Shown piece after piece: positions 32,823 to 40,645 of a DNA stretch of 64,000 nt (its first letter is position 1; each line of letters begins with the position of its first letter). Origin of the DNA: Dermatemys mawii. Its lineage: Eukaryota > Chordata > Testudines > Dermatemydidae. Under the pieces are notes generated by a model. That model did no database searches, was not told the origin of the DNA, and saw only the letters and a program-made list of their open reading frames with translations. The stretch is taken from NCBI GenBank assembly GCA_007922305.1, contig ML677351.1, positions 10,135,558 to 10,199,557 on the forward strand. The letters run 5' to 3'. Made by a program: the position numbers and the translations under genes.

Positions 32823-34885
32823 TCAGAGATCGGAGTATGTCCGGGTCTCTGAGTCTCCAGTGCCCTCAAACTGGCCATGTCCCCCGAACCCCATTTGCGG
32901 TGGCCAGTAAGGCATGTTATTAGGGGTAGACTGCAGTGGATAATGGTCTGGGGTCTGGGGGTTGTCCGGTGAAGACAGAGGGGTTGGAGGCAGCTGTGGA
33001 TGGTGATAACCATTTGGCTGATGATACTGGCCTGGAGGGTACAGAGGCAAGGAAGGGGAAGGGAGTTGGGGCAAACGATAATTGGGGTGGTGGGTGCGGA
33101 GCTTCTGCTCCTGAAGGGTGACAAGCCGCTGCATAGTCTGCAATTGAAGCTGCAGTAATGAGAGCAGCTTGTCGGTGCTTTTCCGGCGGTGAATCGCGTT
33201 CTCCTTCCGCGCCTTCTCCCTCAACTTGCTCTCATTCTCCCTCCACCTCTGTGCAACTCGATTCTCCGTTACAGCCTGTTGCATTACTTGCTGTACAAGA
33301 TCCTCTTTGCTCCTTCGTGGCCGCTTCCTCAGTCGCCTGAGCCTCTCAGCTGTTGATAAGAGCGATGGCGAAGGGGTGAAGGATGACCCTTCTAAAATAA
33401 AAAGATACATTTCACAGTGGTTCCCTTGTAAAGAGCAGACATGCCTATCATTCCCCCGCATTCCCCGTTTGCCTGTCCCGCAGACAGCACAGATACAGCA
33501 ACGGAGCCCCTGCCATGGTGAGTGGACTCCAGAGGCAAGGGAAATGATTTTTTCCCTGCCCTGAGAAGCTGTGGCGGGGGAGGGGGTGGGGAGTGCCGGT
33601 ACGTTGCAGGAGCCACAGTGTGAGCAACAGGCAGGGGGAAGGATTTCTTCCCTGCCCTGAAAAGCTGTGGCGGGGGGCAGGCGGGGGTGGAGTGCCGGGA
33701 AGTGGCAGGAGCCCTACTCTGAACAGTGTTCCAACATTCTCCGTAGGTGTTTGTCCTGGAAGATATCTCGTTGCTTCGAGTCACTGAGGAGCAAAGGGAA
33801 GGGATTTTATTAAGATGCGGCTTCCGCCCAGGGCCATATGCAGCGTGCCTATGTGCAGCAATGCTCCCCCCACCCATTGTAGCACAGTGGCAGGGACTAG
33901 TGACCGTGACCGGGACGGGGACCACGCTGGCTCTCCCGGGAAACCTGCGCAGGCGCATTGCAAGTGCTCTTATTGAGACCTTTGAAGAGATTACTGATAA
34001 TGACTACAGCGAGGTGATAGACTACATCAATGCACTATTCCACATGTAGGCAAGCATGCAAGCATCCCCTTCCACCCCAAGCTGCCTGCCTTCCCCATAG
34101 AAAAGCAGCTTTACCGCCGCAATGCACTGCTGAGCTGGCCCCTGCAACTGCCGGACGCTGTGGCTGTCCGCCCTCCTCCTGGCTTTAGAGGAGAGCTCCT
34201 GGCTGCATGCCCCCCTGCCCTCCTCCTGGCTTGAACAGAGCACCAGGTGGAATGCCCCCCTCATCCCTTTCCACCCCAAGCTGCCAGCCTTCCCCATAGA
34301 AAAGCAGCTTTACCTCCGCAATCCGCTGCTGAGCTGGCCCCTGCAACCGCCGGACGCTGTGGCTGGCTGCCCTCCTGGGTTGAGAAGAGCTCCTGGCTGC
34401 ATGCGTCCAGGGACTCCTCCGTGCCCTGGATCGCTGCTGCCTCGTCCTCATCCTCCTCCTCTTCTTCATCCTCCTGCTCTTCGTCCTCCTCCTCACCCCC
34501 CCCCTTCACTGGTGGGCTGGGAAGTGTCCGTGGTGGTCGATGGAGTGACCGTGGGATCACCACCAAGTATCGCGTGCAGCTCCTTATAAAATCTGAAAGT
34601 CACCGGGGCTGCCCCGGAGCGGCCGTTTGCCTCGCGGGCTTTGCGATACGCATTCCTAAGCTCCTTTACCTTAACACGGCACTGCAGAGTGTCCCGCTCA
34701 TGGCCTCTTTCTGCCAAGGCCCGTGATATCTGCCCATAGGTGTCAAAATTCCTGCGGCTAGACCGCAGCTGAGACTGAACAGCCTCTTCCCCCCAGCAGC
34801 TGATGAGGTCCAGCACCTCACTATTGCTCCATGCTGGGGATCGCCTATTGCGAGGAGGCATGGCACGTGGAGTCATGATGATCAA
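32823..34885 (-). CDS. Harbinger Myb/SANT-like DNA-binding protein, two exons, one frameshift
   Basis: Second protein of Harbinger elements; in the family it binds transposon ends and helps bring the transposase to the nucleus. Exon 1 (34885-34314) has a trihelix Myb/SANT domain (SPAWSNSEVLDLISCWGEEA, QCRVKVKELRNAYRKARE, TFRFYKELHAILGGDPT), then a Glu/Asp-rich stretch and SQELFSTQEGSQPQRP. A run of nine G (34497-34505, C on plus) ends the Myb frame at a stop, and the acidic stretch continues in the next frame, so one extra G explains the break. The donor GAG/GTAAAG (34313) and acceptor TTTTATTTTAG (33392) join in phase with exon 2 (33391-32823): AERLRRLRKRPRRSKEDLVQ, a charged coiled-coil-like region, and a Pro/Gln/His-rich tail. 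The frameshift could be a real mutation or a sequencing error in the homopolymer. Confidence 0.82.
33515..34049 (+). CDS. Candidate third Harbinger gene, nested antisense in the Myb intron
   Basis: An open frame at 33747-34049 starts directly after a splice-acceptor-like CATTCTCCGTAG and ends TAG. ATG at 33515-33517 in a GCCATGG context is followed at once by a GTGAGT donor, so ATG/GTG would join in phase across a 229-bp intron to give about 101 residues. Recognisable blocks are DISLLRVTEEQREGILL, PYAACLCAA, LVTVTGTGT and RRRIASALIETFEEIT. The decayed second element keeps DISLVRLT, PYAASLFTA and ERITESLIEIFEE in the same strand and place (39020-39331), also right after an AG. I do not recognise the protein family. 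The frame lies antisense within the Myb intron. Alternatives are an optional exon of another transcript or a conserved non-coding block. Confidence 0.5.
33540..33720. repeat. Tandem duplication, period about 96 bp
   Basis: TTCCCTGCCCTGAGAAGCTG followed by GTGGCGGGGG near 33552 recurs near 33648 with a single change. Both copies continue into GGAGTGCCGG and GCAGGAGCC. It lies within the intron proposed for the nested plus-strand gene. Confidence 0.8.
34063..34405. repeat. Tandem duplication, period 199 bp, copying the Myb exon 1 end and donor
   Basis: CCACCCCAAGCTGCC to GCTGTGGCTG at about 34071-34168 recurs at 34270-34367 with few changes. The duplicated part contains the end of Myb exon 1 and its splice donor, so the minus strand has two donor-like sites: GGAG/GTAAAG (34313) and GCGG/GTAAAG (about 34114). 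Confidence 0.85.
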
Positions 34886-35171
34886 TCTGAATGATCACCT
34901 GCAACGATTCCCTGAGACCACGCCACGCAATCAATCAGATCAATGAGAATGATCACTTGCAAGGGTTCCCTGAGAGCACGCCACGCTTGGCTGGAGCAAA
35001 CAGGAAGGGGATTTTCAAATTTCCCTGGAACTTTAAAGGGCGGGTCTGACGTGTGGTCACCTGAGGACAGGACAAAAGAGTTTGCAAGTGATGACCAGAG
35101 TGGCTCGAATGGGAATTATGGGACAGGCTGGAGGCCAATTAATACGCAGTGGGTGTCCACATTCTTCCTGT

Positions 35172-35319
35172 AGCGCTACAGCAGGTGTGCTACAGCCCTT
35201 ATTCCCCATGAGGAGGTGGATTTATAATAGCGCTATAACTCCGCGGTTATAGCGCTATTAGTGCCTTGCCAGTGTGGACGGAGAGTAGGTTATAGCGCTC
35301 GTAGGGGCTTTATAGCGCT
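35172..35319. promoter_or_regulatory. Right subterminal AGCGCT repeat cluster
   Basis: AGCGCT occurs at 35172, 35229, 35251, 35294 and 35314, in contexts matching the left cluster (TTATAGCGCTC at both ends). Together with four at the left there are nine copies. Probably binding sites for the element's own proteins (inference). Confidence 0.65.
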
Positions 35320-35347
35320 ATAAAGTGCCAGTGTAACCATGGCCTAA

Positions 35348-36374
35348 GATGTAGGTGTATGCCGTTAGAAAATTATCCCACTAATGGTCTTGACCTACTC
35401 CTGAAGCACTTAGGGTCTGAACCTCTCACTGAAATCAGTTGCAAAACTCTCATTGATTTAAATGACAATAGGTCAAACCTTAAATTCAAACAGTATCTGG
35501 GGGCTAAGTATTGTGTGGTAAGTAAAAGAGAGTGTAGTTACATTTTCTCCATATGCCTCCTACATGCTAAACACTCAGATTTTGGAAGAACTCCTCCTTT
35601 TACAAATCATCCCTTCTGCCCTCTGACCTATACACAAGTTCCTTACAGGTTGGAGCCTGAATCTCCATTATACTTCACCTTCTGCAGTTATTTACGCCTG
35701 TGAAAACTGGGTACAATGCTACCAACTCAGAGTTCCATTCAAGGTAGCAGCTTTTGACACCCACTTTACCAGATTTAAATGATCACACAAGGAAAAACAA
35801 AACAAAAAAAAATACCCAAACAAATCAATGGGGACTCAAGTTTGCTCTCCTAAGCTGCCAAAGAGTGCTTCTGAAACTCCCATATGGCATATGTGATCTT
35901 GAAATTACAAAGGAACACAATATTTCATTAGAAGTGGTTATGTAATTAAAAAAACTGTACACAAATCTACTTTAATATGATTTGTAAAATGCCACAGATA
36001 CATGTAAATTTAGAAGTGGCATCTGAATGCTGGAAACTTAAATGTCACTGTCGGTTATACTGTGTGCCCCTATCCTACACCAAACACAGTGCTATATTGT
36101 TCCATCATTTGCTAAGCCTTCTGAAACCAGCGAGAGATTTTGCCTAAAAACTGATAGCTCAGTACAACCAACATTGAAGAGTTAAAACAAAACAAACAAA
36201 CAAACAATGGGTTTTTCAAATATATTCAGGATATTTTTAACATCAGGCTTTTGACAAACTTTATTCTGCAGAACACGTGTGTCCAAAAATTCCTGTTTTG
36301 CTGATTGGTGTACTTAGTCCCATATAATTCTGAAGACTGCCAATTTCCATTCTCCCCTTCATGAGCAACTTTCA
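35348..36374. other. No gene seen between the two Harbinger elements
   Basis: AT-rich sequence with an A-rich patch (35790-35812) and an (ACAA)n patch near 36186-36206. The 114-codon plus frame at 35359-35703 has no domain. Confidence 0.4.
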
Positions 36375-36669
36375 ACATTCCTTTTCTCCAACTTCTGCCA
36401 TCATACTGTTAGGGCCATTGTCATCCAGGAACATAAAGCCCTTAATTGTCTCCTGAGACACAGGCTTGTGACTCACAGTAACATGCAGGAAATAGTATAT
36501 GGGTTTGCAGAAATAGGGTTCCTGAACTGTGGTGGGGTGATACACAGCCCTCATATCCCTTTTCTGGCCTCACCCACTGAGTACATCAGCAGAAAGGGAT
36601 ACTTTTCCATGGTTATGCAAGCACTGGTGGACCACTGAGGATGTTTCACTGATATCAGTGTGGGCTGGC

Positions 36670-36895
36670 CAGGGAAGTGCTAGCAGAGGTTCTCAAATTG
36701 GGGGGTTGACACCTTAGAGTATCACGAGATGGCAGCTGGCAGCCCCAATCCCAGCCATGTGTGGGGCTGACAGCTCCAAGCCCCTCTTAAATTAAATTAC
36801 CCCCCCCCATGTTTTAATTTATAAGGGGTGTCACACTCAGAAACTTGTGTGAAAGGGGTCACCAATACAAAAGTATGAGAACCACTGTTAGACAC
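36670..36895. mobile_element. hAT-like non-autonomous insertion
   Basis: CAGAGGTTCTCAAATTGGGG at the left and GTATGAGAACCACTG at the right are inverted termini of a common vertebrate hAT-type non-autonomous family. Inserted within the Harbinger transposase remnant. The target duplication is not clear (CTAG versus TTAG at the edges). A C run of nine lies at about 36800. Confidence 0.65.
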
Positions 36896-36993
36896 ACATA
36901 CCTTTAGAAATACAGCCACTATTAGGGACATTCATTCTCGACCAGCACATTAACACTGAAAATGTTGAAATTCCAATAGCATTTCTGGGGGAC

Positions 36994-37460
36994 TGTGGCA
37001 GGGCAGGGGTAAAAAACCCTGAAATGCCCTGCTTCTGCAGCTCATACCCTGCTTCCTGGCAGGAGGCTCAGGGGCACGAGCTGGTTATAGCCGGCAGGGG
37101 AACCCAGCTTCAGACCTAATGAGCCTAAGCTCATAGGCTTAGCCGGGGCTGATTGACTACAGCTGGGGCAGGAAGCTGACCTGGCTACAAAAGTCCTGAC
37201 TCATGAGCAGTTAGGGAAAAGGTCAGGTAGGGAAGAGGATGCTGTATCCTAGCTATGTGCCAGGTGTCTTGAGGGCCTGGGAACTAAGGTAGGGAGGTAA
37301 CTGTCTGGGGATTGGGGGAGCACTGTATACAGCACTGGTTGTTTCACTGAAGCCACAAGAAGTGTACTACAAATAAAGGACACTTGGGAGAGTACTAAAA
37401 ACAGCATCAAGACCCTTATTGTGTGTGGAGAGAATACAGGGTGGCCCAGACCCTGTGACA
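36994..37460 (+). mobile_element. Solo LTR with perfect 5-bp target duplication
   Basis: Starts TGTGGCAGGGCAGGGG and ends ACCCTGTGACA, with GGGAC on both sides (36989-36993 and 37461-37465). A CTACAAAAG TATA-like site and an ACAAATAAAGGAC polyadenylation signal near 37368 fit the plus orientation. There is no internal region, so recombination left a solo LTR. It splits the Harbinger transposase remnant, so it is younger than that element. Ty3/gypsy or retroviral origin; both can make 5-bp duplications. Confidence 0.88.
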
Positions 37461-37665
37461 GGGACTCAGCCTACTCAGCTATATGCTACCCACCTTGACA
37501 ACACCAAGGAAAGATTCAGCAGTTGACTTGGCAGGTGCAGAATGGCTGTTTAACCTGGTTTTGGCAGATTGATGGGTTGATGCCTGCTCTCTAGATTGGG
37601 TTTCAGCAAGGCAAACATCCTTATTGTTGCTGTATGTTGTGTACTGCACAATATCTGTAAGGGGA

Positions 37666-38440
37666 AGGGGGGAAAAGCTACCACCAGGGTGGAAGAATGA
37701 GGTGGAGTGGCTGTCTGCTGAATTTAAATAGCCAGATACTAGGGCTACTAGAAGAGCTCATAGTGGAGCTGTATGACTGAGGGAGGCTTGAAAGACCATT
37801 TCAACAGTCAAGTACATTAGCATTGTCTAAAAAGCACTTTACTAAACAGTGTTCAAGGCTGGGCTACTGCATCCTGTTCTGAAATCTGTAATGTTTTGCG
37901 CAAACTATTTAAGATTGTGGTGGTTATTGTCTGCCACTATTAATGATGTAATGTTTGGTGTTTACTGTGTAACTCAAGGGCTGAGGGGTTATTACCTCTT
38001 GCTGTCATTAGGTAATGCTTGGTGTAAACTTGTGAATATGTGTTATTTATTCCTACCTCTCTGAATTCTATCATATTTGCTGTAGTAATAAAGGTACTCA
38101 TTTTCCAAAGGTAGAATTGCATTGTGTGCAAAGAAACAATCAATAAAAGTAAAGAGCAAAAAAACAAACAAACCTGAAGCCCAAAACAAAAATGGGGAAA
38201 AAAAGGTCTTGCAAAGTGTGACAGGGTAAACCCTATTTTGAACACCATACTCTCCAGTCCAAAACAGAATGAAACAAAAATATTGTTGGAATCTGAGGTG
38301 TGCACACATCCAGGGCTATGTAGCTAAAGTTCTCCTTATTCCCCCCAGTACTAGTGTTATTGGTGTGCATCATGATGGTGTCTGTTGTGTCAGGGAGCAA
38401 AGGCACTACTGACCATGGAGTTCTCCAGTGCCTGTGGAGT
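37666..38440. other. Spacer of the decayed Harbinger element
   Basis: Lies between the transposase remnant and the Myb remnant. Contains an A/C-rich patch (38155-38205) and CAATAAAAG on the plus strand. Minus frames at 37940-38309 are artefacts. Confidence 0.4.
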
Positions 38441-38442
38441 CA

Positions 38443-38772
38443 TTAGTCTTTAGGCATGTAGGATAACAGTGCTATGCAAGAAACTGTGTTTGTTTCCTGA
38501 GCAGACCCATTTTCCCATGTACCTCTCAATCTTTTCCTTCTTTCTGTAGCAGCTGATCCCTTCACTCTTTGTCCTTCTCCATGGTATTTGTTATATGGCC
38601 CTATCCAAGCACTGTGTTCACCCTCTGAGGCCACAGAGGATTGGAGGAAGTCACTGAACATATCCTCCCATATCCTCACTTTTCTCCTCTGGATCGAGGT
38701 CAGACATTGAACAGGTGTGGAAGGGGGACCTCTCAAGTTCACCACACCAAAGGCTACTGATAGATGCAGCAA
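38443..38772 (-). pseudogene. Myb/SANT-like protein remnant, C-terminal exon
   Basis: RRKVRIWEDMFSDFLQSS followed by SEGEHSAWIG and ATERRKRLRGTWENG matches the charged region after the splice junction in Harbinger Myb proteins. The frame continues only by chance at its ends. Equivalent to exon 2 of the intact element. Confidence 0.7.
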
Positions 38773-38789
38773 TAGCTTTACAAGTGACT

Positions 38790-39331
38790 ATGGGAAGGGA
38801 AAGAGAAATCTGAAAACTCCTTTGCATTATTCCCATAAATACTTTTACTAAGAAATGCTCATTGTCACTTTAGCCTCATGACATCACCACTCTGCAGTTT
38901 ACACCATGCTAAGTACAGCCTAGCCTCCTGCGGGAGGTGATGTTCTGTTGCATGGAAGCTTTTAAAAGCTGTGTCTGGGTATAAGGCAAGTTCAGCGAAC
39001 ACTGGGAATATCTGTACAGGTGGTGGTGATCTTGGCTGATATTTCTCTTGTGAGGCTGACAAAGGCACGGAGAACTGAGCTCCCAAAGCCACCCAGACCA
39101 TACGCTGCTAGCCTGTTTACTGCAATAGTCCCAGTGAAACTCATCACAGAGAGGCTTGGCAAAGTCTCCGACTGCAGTGGAAGAAATAAGGCTGTCATCC
39201 CTAGAAAGGTATGGGAGAGGATTACAGAAAGTTTAATAGAGATTTTTGAAGAGGACAAAAGGGGCATCCCTATTCAGACAAAATACTCCACATGGCTCTT
39301 ACTGCCTAGCCCAACAAACAAACTAATTTAA
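38790..39331 (+). pseudogene. Diverged copy of the nested plus-strand Harbinger frame
   Basis: The frame at 39020-39331 begins right after an acceptor-like TCTGTACAG and keeps DISLVRLT, PYAASLFTA and the WERITESLIEIFEE block of the intact element's nested frame. An ATG at 38790-38792 is followed by GGAAGG, one base from a GTAAGG donor, and the implied intron is 227 bp against 229 bp in the intact copy. The open frame survives while neighbouring genes carry stops, though that may be chance at about 100 codons. Confidence 0.5.
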
Positions 39332-39794
39332 AAGAAGATGCTGAGATCTCCTCTGTTTCTTCTGCCTGTACCCAAGCACAGGATACTGATTGGATGTGTA
39401 TTGTATAGTTGGACTATCATACTCTTTTTTGGAATGTCGTCTCAGACATTTTACTCTCTACCTAATATGATACCAGTAATCAATCAAAAGTCAATGTCTT
39501 TGTTCTCTAACATTGTGGATGGGATGGGTGCCATTTTTGAATAATAAAGAAGCATGGTAGCAGAGGGAAGGAGGGGAAGGAATGAAGAAGATGAGGTTTT
39601 GGGCACCAAAATAAAGGAAAACATTACTATAAAAACAATTCCTATACAAACTTATCCAAGCTTCCACTCCTTCATCTATGGGCTCATATACAGTTGCCTG
39701 GCAGGATGCACTTGATTCTGGAGGAGTTTCAAATAGCTCCTGGCATGATTTAAGTTCCCTGCCATGTCATGCTCTGTCTTTCACACACACACAC

Positions 39795-40125
39795 CTCTCA
39801 TCCTTGGGGTGTCTGTTTGTGGTCCTGCAGATCATCCACAGTCATATGCAGGGTGCTGGTTGGATACCCGCTGAGTGTGGCATCCAGTTTGTCATAAAAA
39901 CAGGAGATCTGTAGAGCAACACCCGATTTCTTACTGCCCTCCCACATCTTCTGGTGTGCACGGTGTAGTTCCTTTGCTTTCATGTGATGCTGTTGCTCAT
40001 CCCTCTCCTGCTGCAGCATCCCTCGTGCCCTCTGCTCATAGAAGATGTTTCCATGCCTGTTCCTTAGCTGTGTCTGTACAGTCTCTTCTTCCCACAGACC
40101 AAGGAGATCCACTACTTCTCACTTG
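39795..40125 (-). pseudogene. Myb/SANT-like protein remnant, N-terminal exon
   Basis: DLLGLWEEETVQTQLRN, AKELHRAHQKMWEGSKKSG and CFYDKLDATLSGYPTS follow the trihelix Myb domain of the intact element. A stop interrupts the frame just before the first block (the position of SAWS(N/S)xE), so the gene is dead. It is in the same strand and relative place as the Myb exon 1 at 34.3-34.9 kb. Confidence 0.82.
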
Positions 40126-40489
40126 CTCCAGGCAGAAATGCTACTGGTGGTTTTCTGTGTTTGTTGAACTGGTATGATCAGACACAAATAACAAAGGTGA
40201 GCACATAGGTGTGCTCGCCAAAGTGGACAATTAGGAAGATGCGTATTAAAAAACACAGGTGGGACTTTAAGGTGGATAACTTCTCATGTCTATGATCCGT
40301 GGCCAGCGGAGTTTCAAATTGTGACCAAAGAAGCCACTCTCTTTGGGAAAGGGGAATTGTGGGACAGCTGCTAGAGGACTCTGCGCTCTTTCAGAGATTA
40401 TATCATGTACTCATGGGGGAAGGGAATTAACAATATAATAGATTTTTTTTCTATTTTCAACTACTACAACCTTAATTTGCATTTATTAG

Positions 40490-40645
40490 AGCTGGTCAGA
40501 ATTTTTCATTGGAATCTGGCCCTTCTCCCCTTGCCTAAAAAACTTGTTTCTGAAATGTTTCCATTCTGAAAAAAAATTTCTATTTTCCGATATAATTCCA
40601 TAGGATATTTGAAAAACGAAAAGCAACACATTTTCCTTTTGTTGC
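40490..40645. mobile_element. AT-rich palindromic MITE
   Basis: GAGCTGGTCAGAATTTTTCA at the left followed by TGAAAAAAAATTTCTATTTT and AAAAACGAAAAG blocks. The A/T-palindromic plan is shared with 12895-13040 and 53690-53960. Confidence 0.45.

Larger units (their letters stand above)
31039..35344. mobile_element. Complete PIF/Harbinger DNA transposon
   Basis: A 4306-bp element bounded by TAA target duplications at 31036-31038 and 35345-35347, the 3-bp T(A/T)A duplication expected for PIF/Harbinger. The ends GGGTATGGTTACACT and AGTGTAACCATGGCC are inverted repeats. It carries a plus-strand DDE transposase (31309-32589), a minus-strand Myb/SANT protein in two exons (34885-32823), and a short plus-strand frame inside the Myb intron (33747-34049). 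The two main genes converge, with polyadenylation signals 30-40 bp apart near 32.7 kb. GC content is clearly above the flanks. The near-intact state suggests recent activity. Confidence 0.95.
36390..37665 (+). pseudogene. Harbinger transposase remnant, split by two insertions
   Basis: Translated pieces match the intact transposase: EIVYGFAEIGFLNCGG and YISRKGYFSMVMQALVDH (36.48-36.63 kb), a short piece (36.89-36.99 kb) corresponding to the part before GDPAYPL, and TKERF to VCCVLHNIC (37.49-37.66 kb). The first catalytic aspartate position reads His (GGVIHS instead of GAIDG), and there are in-frame stops, for example after ALVDH. A hAT-like element (36670-36895) and an LTR (36994-37460) sit within it. 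The gene is dead. Confidence 0.85.
36375..40420. mobile_element. Decayed Harbinger element of a related subfamily
   Basis: Repeats the layout of the intact element: transposase remnant on plus (36.4-37.7 kb), Myb C-terminal part on minus (38.4-38.8), a short plus frame (39.0-39.3), and the Myb N-terminal part on minus (39.8-40.1). It ends with a GGGAATTGTGGGACAGCTG block corresponding to GGGAATTATGGGACAGGCTG near 35110 in the intact copy. Inverted termini and target duplication were not found, so the ends are approximate. A hAT-like element and a solo LTR interrupt it. Confidence 0.8.

Noticed and set aside
33392..33958. 188-codon minus-strand frame in the Harbinger Myb intron
   Set aside because: It runs through a tandem repeat and the splice acceptor. 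Comparison with the decayed element supports the plus-strand frame here, not this one.
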